A program made the position numbers and the translations under genes. Below the pieces are notes generated by a model. That model saw nothing but the letters and a program-made list of their open reading frames with translations, did no database searches and had not been told where the DNA came from. A stretch of DNA of 64,000 bases, taken from assembly GCA_029237695.1 (NCBI GenBank), contig CM055265.1, forward strand, positions 44,137,331 to 44,201,330, in the 5' to 3' direction. How positions within the stretch are numbered: position 1 is the first letter of the stretch; each line of letters begins with the position of its first letter. Of the stretch, positions 9,202 to 20,349 are shown in pieces. Source of the stretch: Conchocele bisecta (Eukaryota > Mollusca > Bivalvia > Lucinida > Thyasiridae).

Positions 9202-10782
9202 ACAGAACAGAACAAAGCCTTTATTTGCAATATTCTCAGACCACACAGTGGTATAGGAGTGCATACAAGTACAGAATAACTTGTATTATCAACAACAACA
9301 ACATGGCGGACAATACATATGCATGCAAATATGTTCAAAACAGAATATACCAATACTTATATAATAATTTTGGCTAGAGTAAATCGTGTGTTATCACCAA
9401 TATTGAGCATTACCTTTGTAGAAAGAACGTGATTATCACGCAATGGGGTTGGTACTGTAACTTAGTTTATTGGGAGAAATCCAAAACAGTTACTGGAAAA
9501 GAGGCTCGAACAAATTAAATAAATGACAAAAATCAAATTCGCATACAAGGCCGCGTATTGCATACAACGAAACATGATGTAGAAATTTACAAGTAAAATA
9601 AATAATCAAAAACAGTCTTATGCTGAAACTTTAAAAATAACGCAGACATGTATTTCCAATATAACACTGCTTGGCATATCAAACTCTGTAGGTTCGTGAA
9701 ACCAGCAAACCCCAACTGCACTCCATCTCCAGATGTGGAGATGGCGTATAGGGTTTAGGAAATATATGTATATAGCACGATGACAGCTACCATCCTCATA
9801 TTGGGTCGAATGTCGAAAGCATATGAGAATACACTGTATCGGTGTGTGTATAAACAGCTATATTAGTTTAAGGGAAACAAAGATATAATACCACTGGAGT
9901 TACATATCATTAGTGAATAGTTACCAATTGGCTAATTCGGCAAATGCAGGCAACAAACACAACGATACCATCCTGTGTCCTTGTGTTTGCTGTCTGAATT
10001 CTCGAATTCGTCTTTTGGTCACCGATACGTTGGCCAGGGCACATCATGATCTGTATACAACATGGATAATGTAACACATTCTCTATGAAAAGCGTAGATA
10101 TTGATATATGAATTGTGATGTATTATAGCTTCCAGTATAAAACAACGAAGAAACAGTAACTTTAACAAACGTTAAGCTGTAATCCAGTAAAGTAGATCCT
10201 ACAGTACATACTTCAAATAACTGCATGGTTTACAGACTTGATATATGACAGTCTTCGCGAACAGTATATACATGTATCTTGAGGTGTAACCATGGGATTC
10301 GACAAATGTATGACGTGCTGCTTATGTTTATACTAACCGTGTATGAATGAAATTAACAGCACACAACAGATAATATATACACAGTGGTACCTCTCTCAAC
10401 CGGACACTGAGCTAATATATATATGTGATCTCATTTTTAGAGGTTTCCTAGTGACGCATCCCAGATTGTAATGCATGTTCACGATTGCAAAAGATACAAG
10501 TATGTCCCAGAATTGTTATATGCCTGATTTACAGTGGAGCATCTCTAAACCGGACACTCTGAGGACATCCCAGGGTGTCCGGTCCAGAGAGGCCTCACCG
10601 TACATGTATGTAAACTATCTAGATCATGAAATAGCATTATAGTGTAATATCAAGTCATAAGTACATGTAGCTGTAAATTATCTATTAGTAGCGTGGATCA
10701 TGATAAATAAACACAGTCTGTATTCTCGGAAAGGGAACATCAATTTAGTTTTATCTATAGATACAGCATAGATCCTTTGAAA
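9202..10782 (-). mobile_element. Possible LINE 3' UTR
   Basis: Read on the minus strand, this stretch follows the LINE coding remnant at 10783-11690 and ends near 9202 in AATAAAGGCTTTG followed by (TTCTG)n. That is a usual 3' end for non-LTR elements in invertebrates. No ORF is visible. The link to the coding part is inference from order and strand. Confidence 0.35.
10382..10606. repeat. Pogo-like MITE pair (CAGTGG...ACCGGACA)
   Basis: CAGTGGTACCTCTCTCAACC (10382) and, at 10532, CAGTGGAGCATCTCTAAACC facing the inverse GGTGTCCGGTCCAGAGAGG form a compact foldback. Further copies lie at 27321-27500, 34480-34700 and 42010-42450. The CAGTGGAAC terminus resembles pogo/Tigger TIRs; the family assignment is inference. 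Confidence 0.6.
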
Positions 10783-11690
10783 TTAGTTATTATTGAAATA
10801 TAATACGATTTCAGCTATAAATAAACTTAGGCGTTTTAATTTAATCTCGGAGAGGCTGTTAAGGAGTTGCTTAAATTTTATCACATTAGGTCGTAAATAG
10901 TAATATTTGTTTAGGTACTTCTTCCGTTGGTCTTGGAAATGGGGACATATTAGCAGATAATGGAACTCATCGCCTAAATCATTGCCATTGCATAGGTTGC
11001 ATTTACGGTACGTTCCGTATGAGGTATGGCATACCATCTACATGTTTCGATTGGGAGTTTATGATTAGCTGTTCTAAATCGTAATATGTTCAAATACAGA
11101 GACCTTGGCAAGATATTAAAATATGGTTCTATATTTGTGTTATCCTTGAAAAGGTTATAAAGTTTACCTTTATTGGATGCCGATACTCGTGCATGGCAAT
11201 CTTGAATAAATAGATCGATTAATGTATGTTTTATTTTGCGGGTATCTATAGCCTGCATGTCATAGTCGAGTGAATTGCCAGTTTCATTTAGTATTTGGTT
11301 AATAAATTGCAACCATTTAAAATGAGTGTTTTTATGGTTTGAGATAAATTCCAACATCAAGTATGATAGCTTAGATTGGTTACCATTAACTATTTTATTC
11401 CAGAATCCTAACATCCTTGCTTTAATTGTAATGGATAGCGGGTGTCTACCGAGCTCGACATATATAACATGTATATAGGCGTGTAGATTTACGACTTTTA
11501 GTTATGCGTCTTAAAAAATCAATATGTATTCTTTCCAAAATGTCCACGTTTTCAAATCCCCAGACTTCACAACCGTACGTCAAAATTGGTAAAACTGTAT
11601 GATCAAACAATTTCAGTTGTAAATCAATCGGTAAGTCAAGGTTGTTAATGCGCGTATAGAGTACAAATACGAGGGAAGATAAAAACAATA
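10783..11690 (-). pseudogene. LINE ORF2 C-terminal remnant (CR1/jockey-like)
   Basis: Three overlapping minus-strand ORFs, 11688-11446, 11414-10974 and 11037-10783, read as one decayed protein. The first has the post-reverse-transcriptase motif LPILTYGCEVWGF. The last has a C-terminal zinc-knuckle-like cluster (CNLC...DEFHYLLICP) typical of the end of mollusc and fish non-LTR ORF2 proteins. The catalytic reverse-transcriptase and endonuclease parts are missing. At least two frameshifts separate the pieces, so it is dead. Confidence 0.75.
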
Positions 11691-11749
11691 CATGGAATTT
11701 TGCTATAGTTTGTTCATTACAAGGTGTAGAATCCTAACAGTTTACACCG

Positions 11750-12060
11750 ATGTGCATCTAACAACCCCCTTCCCTAGCAACATCCAGGGCCTTCGGGTCC
11801 TCAAGACTGGGACCTGAGAATGCAGGAAATGGCGTTTCACGCCTTTTACATTTTCAAAATTTACGATGGAGCATGCCCACGAACCCCTCTAGCAACATCG
11901 GACCATTTGGGCCCTCAAGACTGGGCCCTGAGGATGCAGGAAATAGCGTTTCACGCCACTTAGATTTCAAATTTTCCGGACTCCCCCTAGCAAAACTGGA
12001 CCCTCACGATTGCCCGCACCCCCCCCCCCCCCCCCCCGCAATAATTGTCCCGTTCCGCCG
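11750..12060. repeat. Short tandem duplication (GGCGTTTCACGCC unit)
   Basis: Two copies of about 115 bp (about 11755-11860 and 11868-11965) share CTAGCAACATC, GGGCCCTGAGGATGCAGGAAA-like sequence and GCGTTTCACGCC. A third, partial start (CCCCTAGCAAAACTGGACCC) is followed by a C17 run near 12020. Confidence 0.65.
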
Positions 12061-12960
12061 CCTATGATTAACATTTAAAATAGTTTAAATGGTGCACATT
12101 ATATAGTAATGAGTTACCGGCGCAACCCAACTAGTCAAATGTTTTGTTCTGCGATAGCATGGTAGAACATATAGTATATGACCAGCGAATACCGCTGAAC
12201 TTCGTTTGCTACTAGTAATGTAGCAAATGTCGGCGTCAGAATGACCAGAAATCAGCACAGCGATACAGTTTTGAGTCCAGAGAAAACCACAACGCAAACC
12301 TTGCAGTTGATGAAACATTTTAATAACACATCATCGGTGTTCCGAGCACTGGTATTTAAGTGGGGTAAATTATTGTAAGTGCTTGCGAACAGCGGAGGGA
12401 AACCGGATATGAACCAGTTGTCAACGTAAAACACGTAGCGCCAATGTACAATACAATGAAAACGAGTGTTCACCATATGACGCGTCTATGAAAGTAGATC
12501 GACTTCCATTACGAAACCATTCAGGCGACATTGACAGAACACTTGCAGGTGAGTAAGGTGTGTGCCCGATGAATCCCCAGGTTGCTGACTGATACAGAAG
12601 GAGAAAGATGAAGGAGCCTCCATATTTATCAACGTCACTCACAACAACGACGGAAGTGGCGCTCCGACATCAGTAACGTCACGAGGTTGCGCCGAACTAC
12701 TGGCGTAAGGTTCGTGAAATGACTAACCATCATTGAACAATGTTTGATTTTCCGGATGGTTTGATTTTAGTTTCTGTATGAAATGAAAAGTCGACATATT
12801 ATTTGATCACCCCTGGTTGTACAATTTCATCGCTGTTTCAATTGCCATGTACATGTAGTTCTGTTGTGTCTGGCCCTCTTCCATGGTGACATTTCTCATT
12901 AACTAACTGATACAGTGGCCTCTGTAAACCAGGCATCCAGCAAACCGAGCATTTTTAAGT
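12061..12960. other. Stretch without recognised genes
   Basis: Three overlapping minus-strand ORFs of 73-77 codons lie at 12085-12642. None has a recognised domain. The segment is CpG-richer than its surroundings around 12600-12700. Possibly an unrecognised exon or a former gene; nothing can be supported. Confidence 0.35.
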
Positions 12961-12964
12961 CCAC

Positions 12965-13215
12965 CCAACAGACAGTAAACTCCAGATCTACAGTGTTTGC
13001 AAATGTTTGCTTTAAAGCAAACGTGTGCAAACACTGTAGATCTGGATGAGCCGGCTTGAGCCAAGCCGTCTCATCAGGTTATGTAGTGTTCATATGTTCT
13101 TTTCAAATAGTTGAATCCTTTCAACCCTACAGACCATAAAGCAAACATTTGCAAACACTGTAGATCCAGATGAGCCAGCTTGTACCAAGCCATTTCATCA
13201 GGATATGTAGCACAG
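12965..13215. repeat. Family A derivatives, two hairpin fragments
   Basis: CCAGATCTACAGTGTTTGCA facing TGCAAACACTGTAGATCTGG (12971-13046), followed by GATGAGCCGGCTTG...CAAGCCGTCTCATC. A second fragment is at about 13118-13205. Both are rearranged MITE A cores. Confidence 0.6.
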
Positions 13216-13329
13216 TATTTGTCACTATAGTTCAGATATTTAAAAATACAAATTATTGTATGCCCTGGTACTATGGATTTGTCATCGACCATCGTCCGCT
13301 GAGACACTCCCCGGTGAGTGTCATGTCTT

Positions 13330-13700
13330 ACATTGATACCTCACCACCTTAGGTCATTCAGGTGACATTGACATACTCTTCTCGAAATATAGGTCACGGC
13401 CGTCAAAACTTGGATGTATGTCCAAATTTCGTATATCTCCTGATACGTTCACAGGTGGCGGTGTCGGGATAAGATTTCCATCAAGATCAGTTAAAAAAAA
13501 ACAACAAAATATGCGTCTGTCGAACGCGAATGCCACCTGCAGCATATTTGAGAAACTGTGACAAAGTGGTTAACCGAAAAGTGTGACGGACGGACGGACG
13601 GACGGACAGACGGACGGACGGTCTAAACACTATATGCCACCCGTTTCTTCGAAACCCGGTGGCATAAAAATCCCATCCCATTTATCTTTATATTTACAAT
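13330..13700. repeat. Element with CATTCAGGTGAC units and (GGAC)n
   Basis: It carries one unit of the repeat described at 14560-15010, then ACGGACGGACGGACGG (13583-13620) and ends in GAAACCCGGTGGCATAAA. The GGAC microsatellite gives spurious ORFs (RPSVRLSVRPSVR). Confidence 0.55.
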
Positions 13701-13722
13701 GTTGATTAGAGTGACATTTTTC

Positions 13723-14289
13723 CTGGACATCACTGAGGTGACAATTGTTTTTATTTATATAAATCACCGATTCTGACGAATTCTAACGAATACATTACTG
13801 AATACCCCAATAATAAATACAGTTTATATCAACTTAATTGAAAATATGACACAATATGTGGCATGAAAAACTATAATTCAGGTTACATTTCCAACCTTTA
13901 TTCCGAGTTTCACATTGTTTTTCCTTTCCATCCACTAAAATGTAGCTCTAACGGCCATGTTGCTTTCGATGCATTCGGGAAATACCCCGATTATGTTTTC
14001 ATTGGCTGGAACATTTCGGGTGTTTCGGCCAGCCAATAAAAACCATTGACACAAACCGGAGTTCTCCGGAGCTCTCCGTCCGTCTTCGTAAACAACATGG
14101 CGATCTCCATGCAGAGCGTGAAGCATTTACATGCAGCTTAGATAGCATGTTTTATTGATGGTAAGAGTCAATACATATTCTTGGTCATTGATTGTAGGCT
14201 GTCTGGATGTTCAGACATCGACAAAATGTAATATTTGTTTAGAAACGTTGGAATTTTTCTCGAACGGCTGTCACCTCAGTGATGTCCAT
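13723..14289. repeat. MITE with TGGACATCACTGAGGTGACA ends
   Basis: Perfect 20-bp terminal inverted repeats (13723-13742 and 14270-14289) bound about 567 bp. It interrupts the tandem repeat family found on both sides (13.34-13.48 and 14.56-15.01 kb). The interior shows no transposase. Confidence 0.7.
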
Positions 14290-14559
14290 GAAATTTCTCG
14301 TTAATGAACGGGTCGAATTTAAATATATTTCTCAGATTAGTAGTTTAATATGTATCCTTTATGACCGTCATAATTTAATTAAGATGTTGCACTGTTTTTT
14401 ACTGATTACATGTCATAACTTTGAAAAATGTCTGATATTTGAGGTAATCAACCTTGTAAATATAAAGATAAATGGGATGGGAATTTTTTTTTTTGAACCG
14501 ATCTTGAAGGAAATCTTATCCCGATAATGTCATCTGTGGATACGTTAGTCAGATGTCCG

Positions 14560-15012
14560 CCAAACTTCATCAGTTGCTTCCTTCCCTGACATCCCTGGGT
14601 CATTCAAGTGACCTTCACATAGCTTTTCGAAATGTAGTTAATGTCCGTCAAACTGTGGACGTATGTCCAAATTGCGCATATCTCCCCATAAGTTACTGAA
14701 CGGTCGCCACACTTTATCAGCAGTCTCCTTATATTGATAGCTAACTATCCTGCATGGGTCTGTCGGTGCCTTGATATACTTTTCTCGCAATATAGGCCAT
14801 GTTCGTCAAAATTTCGGACGTACGTCCAAATTTCGCATATCTCCTCATACGTTAGTCAGATATTTGCCAAACTTCAGTAGGATGCTTACATTGATACCTA
14901 ACATATGTCATTCAGGTGACCTTGACATACTTTCTTTGAATTATAGATCACAGCCATCAAACATGCATCCAAATTTCGCATATCTCCTGATATGTTAGTC
15001 GGATGCCACGCT
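14560..15012. repeat. Tandem units of about 125 bp with AGGTGACCTTGACAT
   Basis: Three to four degenerate units share CATTCA(A/G)GTGACCTTGACATA, CCAAATTTCGCATATCTCC and TA(C/T)GTTAGTC. Each carries a TGACCTTGA nuclear-receptor-like half site. The same unit occurs at 13.34-13.48 kb. Confidence 0.6.
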
Positions 15013-15458
15013 TCATCCCCCTTTGGCGGCGATGTGGTTGAGTGGGTGGTACATATTGGCGCAGAGTCAACGAATCAAGGTCATGGACATATCGTTGGCT
15101 ATGTACTGCACACAATGACGCCATCGTCGACGAAAGATATGAAATACAACATGCAACTTCAAAACCGATTGCTTGGTCACCACGACGAGGTAAATCGTGA
15201 CAGCTATGGCGGAACCAGTCACACCATCCGTCGGCCAACTGTCGGCGTCGTCATCATCGGCGTGGTAGATGGAAACCTAATCGATGACGGCACTAGACGG
15301 ATCAGCCAGCGAATCCGAATATCTCCCTGGACAGGAAGTGATATCACTATATTTGCTTCATAGCAACGTTGTGACGTCATAACGTTTGTTAGTTACCTAG
15401 CGTTTACTGACGACCAGTCGTGTTTTAGATAACAGCGTATAAAAGTTGAAAAACCACG
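15013..15458 (+). promoter_or_regulatory. Upstream (proximal) promoter region of the two-promoter gene
   Basis: This CpG-containing, non-repetitive stretch precedes exon 1a. It holds a perfect cAMP-response-type octamer TGACGTCA at 15372-15379 and a TATA-like TATAAAAG at 15438-15445. If the TATA box is real, the start of transcription would fall very near or past the first ATG (15459), which would favour the in-frame ATG at 15471. ORFs on both strands here (14957-15363) show no domain and are not called. Confidence 0.45.
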
Positions 15459-15523
15459 ATGAACCCAGCGATGAATAAGTTTCTGAAGTACCAGGTGTTC
15501 CAGGGACAACCCAAAGAACCGCA
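15459..15523 (+). CDS. Alternative first coding exon 1a of the helical-protein gene
   Basis: ATG (15459) opens 21 codons plus two bases and ends at a strong donor (CCGCA|GTAAGT). The peptide ends YQVFQGQPKEP. It is homologous to exon 1b 15.4 kb downstream (YQVFKGQPQEP), and both end with the same two bases CA before GTAAGT, so either splices in frame to the exon at 39828. Only the N-termini differ (MNPAMNKFLK here, MNSAAGVPVLW there). The two look like duplicated, alternatively used first exons. A second in-frame ATG at 15471 is the other possible start. Confidence 0.7.
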
Positions 15524-15740
15524 GTAAGTGGCAATTCTTCAAAATCTGGCTTTCAAAACGTGATTTCGGGTGAATTGTACATCGTAGCGGTCGCCGAATT
15601 GCAGCAGCGTAACTCGAACTTGCGCCCGCATCGTCAGTAACGAAACTGGCATTACAGGGGTAATTTATCTTACTGTCTTACTGTATATTACTGTATCCTA
15701 CATCGGAAGTAAGCCTTTGACTTCTGAGACGTATTTTTTA

Positions 15741-18080
15741 GCTCGCCTGCACGAAGTGCAGAAGAGCTTATGGCATACCTCCGGCGTCGTCGGCGTTGGC
15801 GTCCACAAACTTAACGTTGGGGTAAATGTCTTATAACTTCTGTTTCCTTTCATTGAACACCTTGTTATTTCATACATGCATTCCTCAGATCACATGCAAT
15901 CATGCTGTAGCAAATCCTTGACCCACCACCAAACCCTTATCCCAAGGTCAAGGTCACAAACTTAGCACATTCATAAACTTAACGTTGGGGTAAATGTCTT
16001 ATACAATCTGTTTCCTTTCATAGAACGCCTTGATATTTCATACATGCATTCATCTGATGATACTCTATCGTGCTATAGCAAATCCATGACCCACCGCCCA
16101 TCCCTTACCCCAAGGTCAAGGTCACAAACTTAGCACATTCATAAGCTTAACGTTGGGGTAAATGTCTTATAACATTTGTTTCCTTTCATGGAACGCCTTG
16201 ATATTTCATACATGCATTCCTCAGATTACCCGCTATTATGCTGTAGCAAATCCACGACCCACCACCCAACCCTTACCCCAAGATCAAGGTCACAAACGTA
16301 GCATGTGCATAAACTTAACGTTGGGGTAAATGTTGTGTAACTTCTGTTTATTTACAGGGAACGCCTTCATATTTTTCATACATGCATTTATCTGATGATA
16401 CTCTATCGTGCTATAGCAAATCCATGACACACCCCTTTCCCCAAGGTCAAGGTCACAAACTTAGCACATTCATAAACTTAATGTTGGGGTAAATATCTTA
16501 TAACATATGTTTCCTTTCATGGAACGCCTTGATATTTCATACATGCATTCATCTGATGATACCCTATCGTGCTATAGCAAATCCATGACCCACCGCCCAC
16601 CCCTTACTCCAAGGTAAAGGTCACAAACTTAGCACATTCATAAACTTAACGTTGGGGTATATGTCTTATAAACATCTGTTTCCTTTCATGAAACGCCTTG
16701 CTATTTCATACATGCATTCCTCCGATGACCCTCTACCATGCTGTAGAAAATACACAACCCACCACCCAACCCTTACCCCAAGGTCAAGGTCACACACTTA
16801 GCATGTTCATAAACTTAACTTTGGGGTAAATGTTGTGTAACTTCTGTTTCTTTACAGGGAACGCTTTTATATTTCATACATGTATTCATCTGATGATTCT
16901 CTATTGTGTTACAGCAAATCCATTACCCACCCCCCTCCCCCACCCCTTTCTCCAAGATCAACATCATAAACTTAACGTTGGAGTAATTGTCTTTTTATAA
17001 CTTCTGTTTCTTTACAGGGAACGCCTTGATATTCAATACATGCATTCATCTGATGATACTCTATCATGCTATAGCAAGTCCATGACCCACCCCCACCCCT
17101 TTCCCCAAGGTCAAGGTCACAAACTTAGCACATTCATAAACTTAACGTTGGGGTAAGTGTCTTATAACATCTGTTTCCTTTCATGGAACGCCTTGATATT
17201 TCATACATGCATTCATCTGATGATACTCTATCGTGCTATAGCAGGTACATGACCCACCGCACACCCGTTACCACAGGATCAATGTCACAAACTTTCATAA
17301 ACTTAACGTTGGGGTAAATGTCTTATAACAGCTCTTTCCGTTGATGTAACGTAACGCCTTGATATTGCATACCTGCATTCCTCAGATGACCCTCTATCAT
17401 GCTGTATCATCCACAACCCACCACAGAACCCTTACCCCAAGGTCTAGGTCACAAATTTAGCATGTTCATAAACTTTACGTTGGGGTAAATGTTGTGTAAC
17501 TTCTGTTTCTTTACAGGAAACGCTTTGATACTTCATACATGCATTCATCTGATGATCCTCTATTGTGCTGCAGCAAATCCATGACCCACCCCACCCCTTT
17601 CCCCAACATCAACATCATAAACTTAACGTTGTAAATGTATTTTTATAACTTCTGTTTCTTTACAGGGAACACCTTGATATTTCATACATGCATTCATCTG
17701 ATGATCCTCTATTGTGCTACAGCAAATCCATGACCCCACCCCTTTCCCCAAGGTCAAGGTCACAAACTTAGCACATGCATACACGCATTCCTCATGTGAA
17801 TAGCTATCATGCTGTAGAAAATCACCAACATAGTGCGTTCATAAACTTAACGTTGGGTTAAATTTTGTTTTACTTCTGTTTTCAGGGAGCACATTGATAT
17901 TTCATACATGTATTCATCTTAATATGCTATATCATGAGCAAATCCACGACCCACCTTCCACCACTGACCTCAATGTTAACCCCTTAACCCAAGGTCAAGT
18001 TATATAATATTCATGTGTTTTATACAACTGTGCCAAGTTTGAGTGAAGGCGAGCTTCGTTGTCTTCTGACAACTCTTGTT
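15741..18080. repeat. Tandem array, about 165-bp unit, with AAGGTCAAGGTCA
   Basis: About 13 units share CATAAACTTAACGTTGGGGT, TTCATACATGCATTC, TGATGATACTCTATCGTGC and CCAAGGTCAAGGTCACAAAC. The edges are CTCGCCTGCACGAAGTG (15743) and an inverse GGCGAGCTTCG (18048). The extended nuclear-receptor half site TCAAGGTCA is intact in roughly half of the units (for example near 15950, 16112, 16446, 16782, 17108, 17750). There is no coding frame. Confidence 0.85.
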
Positions 18081-18203
18081 CATTTTTCTTTAACGCTGAT
18101 ATGTCTTCCTGGACTGCGCACGTTGGTTCTGTTTCATTAAAACTATATACATACTATTTATCACCGGTTGTGACCGGACAAACCCTGCCAACAATTGACA
18201 CAA

Positions 18204-18741
18204 TCAATTTACTTGGTAACAGTCTGGAGCAAATTTAATGTTATACACTTTCCAGGCTTTGTTCAGTCTATTCTTGAACTGGTTTATTGTTTCCGCGGTT
18301 ACTACATTTTCAGGCAAGTTGTTTCGGTCATTTGCCATTATTTGGCTGAATGACCTTTTTCTTATGTTTAAACAAAGGGTCACCAGTAAAAAATATTGTT
18401 TTGAATATATTTTGCTGGTGACCCCTTGTTCTTTCTTGTAGAATTGGAGTCATTTTTTCTTTATCCGCATGATCGATATTTTTGATTGTTTTGAAAACTT
18501 GTATCATGTCGGCTCTGACTCTTAGGTATTAAAGTTCCTCTATTCTTTCGCTGTACGACATTTGGCTGATCGATTTCACAATTAAACGAAATACCTTGCT
18601 TGCTATCCATATTGTAGATGTGGTCTCACTAATGATTTGTAAAGTTGAATGAACATAGTTTTGTCCTTGTATGAAAATGATCGTTGGATAATTCCCAGTA
18701 CTATTTTTTAGAGTTCTTTGTGTTCGTACATAATCCTGCAC
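18204..18741 (-). pseudogene. CR1-like LINE C-terminal remnant 1
   Basis: Read on the minus strand, the frames give RADMIQVFK, then a RTRGHQ-like stretch, then NNLPENVVTAETINQFKNRLNKAW...YN and a stop at 18204-18206. This is the usual C-terminus of CR1/L2-type ORF2 proteins. Frame breaks near 18440 and 18340 make it a relic. Confidence 0.7.
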
Positions 18742-18921
18742 ATTCTGTATATGGTTAACACACGTGGGACTTCAACGATGTTTGTGACTAGCGTAGCCCC
18801 AGATTAGCCTGCACATCACGGTCTACGCTGTTCGCCTCCATGCGCATTCTGATCAGGGCATACGTACGCTGTTCGCCATTCAATGGCTGAAATAGGCTGC
18901 TGTCAACGATCATCAACATGA
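18742..18921. other. Spacer with a degenerate repeat
   Basis: It contains TTGTGACTAGCGTAGC and CTGATCAGGGCATACG, reminiscent of family B. Nothing coding is seen. Confidence 0.3.
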
Positions 18922-19281
18922 CTAAATTCTAATCCTACTGCCAGTGAATGTGCAATAGGACCAATACACTTGTTGTAGACGTTGTAAGGTATATATTGTC
19001 GGACTGCGACTAACTACGTGTAAACTGGTAAACAATGTAGCCCGGGCACGCAGACTCGTATCAAACGCCGTAAGTGAACGTATACACATATTGATGTCTT
19101 GCACGCATAGGGGGTGGCTGGGAGCGGGTTGAATAACAGGAGAATTGGAGTAGAACATCTCCAGGTGGTTATTAGACACCCACAAGTCACAGGTGGAGAA
19201 AGTGTGATGGGGTGGTAAAATAGTCTGAGAATTAAAAATTGCTATGAAAACGAAAAACATAATCAGGACATTTGTAACCAT
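18922..19281 (-). CDS. Candidate small secreted protein, unidentified
   Basis: From the ATG at 19281 the minus strand encodes 119 residues. It begins with a hydrophobic signal-peptide-like stretch (MVTNVLIMFFVFIAIF) followed by a mixed sequence with four Cys (CDLW, PLCVQ, MCIRS, YCTF). An in-frame ATG ten codons upstream adds MWIKRDRDRK and would spoil the signal peptide. About 70-90 bp upstream are TAAATAAAATATAT and GGGGCGGGCGGG, which could be a promoter. I do not recognise the protein. It may also be a chance ORF between two LINE relics, or a first exon. Confidence 0.3.
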   Translation of the reverse strand: MVTNVLIMFFVFIAIFNSQTILPPHHTFSTCDLWVSNNHLEMFYSNSPVIQPAPSHPLCVQDINMCIRSLTAFDTSLRARATLFTSLHVVSRSPTIYTLQRLQQVYWSYCTFTGSRIRI

Positions 19282-19639
19282 TTTACGATCCCTGTCACGC
19301 TTTATCCACATGTGTATGCAAACGCTGCTCCCGCCCGCCCCTCGGAACTTGGAGAGATATATTTTATTTACGAGAGGGAGAAATTAAACGGTCGATGATT
19401 CAAAACCCGCGCGTGTCCGTCTACACCCACTCCCCAGTCCGGGCAAGGAACGCATTCACATGTAAATGTATGTCATGTGCACATGTTTGGGCACGCTCAA
19501 ATACATTCTATTTTGTAGGTAACTTAAAATGGCTGGCATCTGATTTTGTTATCAGTTGCATTTACCAGCTTTATTTACCTGCTACCAGAACCATTGGTAA
19601 ACACTAGGTGTTTTTAGAAGTCCCTCTCAGCCACCGATC

Positions 19640-20330
19640 TTAACTTAATCCTCGCGGAGGAGTACGCACGGTATAGTCAAATTTAAAGGGATGTCGTTTC
19701 CATGTCTCATCCAGGTTATCTTTAATATTGTTCACTGATTTACTTTGGACACACGATAGTGGTAGAGCATTCCAGTCATTCACGAACCTCTGTGAAAATG
19801 CATTTGCCCTTTGATTTGTCCTGTTTCTATCTTTGGCGAGTTTAAATGTGTGACCCCGTCTACCGATAAGGTGAAGTATTTATCTTTGTCAAGTTTGTCG
19901 ATTTCATTCATGATCTTGAATACTTGAATAACGTCGTTCCAGGATCTTCGACATCTTAGTGTTGGCAATCCTATTTTTCTCCATCTGTTTTCATAAGTCA
20001 TATGGCTGATTTTATACACACGTTTAGTTGCTCTCCGTTGAAGGTTTTCAATCAAAAATATATTTTTTTGTAAGTGCGGCGACCAAACTGCTGTGGTGTA
20101 TTCTATATGTGGCCTTATTAATGTTTTGTATAGTGGCATGAGCATCTCGATATCCATATATATAAATGATCGCATTGGTAATATGAGTCCCGAACTTCAG
20201 ATCACTTTGGAACATAACACCTAAATCTCTTTCTTCATTAACTTGTTCTATTTCAATTGTCTGTTCATTTTCAATCATTGTATATCTTACACATTTCATC
20301 AAGTCTGAGTTGCCAGCCAGGTAGCAGAGT
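19640..20330 (-). pseudogene. CR1-like LINE C-terminal remnant 2
   Basis: Overlapping minus-strand frames give VNEERDLGVMFQSDLKF, then LYKTLIRPHIEY...AVWSPHLQKNI...LQRRATKRV, and finally FVNDWNALPLSCVQ up to a stop at 19640. These are the hallmarks of the reverse-transcriptase thumb and C-terminal region of CR1/jockey-like ORF2. There are frameshifts near 20150 and 19790. It has the same strand and type as the remnant at 18.2-18.7 kb. Confidence 0.8.
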
Positions 20331-20349
20331 ATAGAAACATCTAATAAGA

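Noticed and set aside
14957..15363. ORFs of 93 and 123 aa on opposite strands before exon 1a
   Set aside because: No domain, overlapping each other, partly in repeat units; more likely promoter sequence.
16380..17720. CTGATGA...GCAAATC in the 165-bp array as a hammerhead ribozyme
   Set aside because: The GAAA box is missing and the CTGATGA segment is replaced by CAGATGA or CAGATTA in several units, so the core is not conserved.
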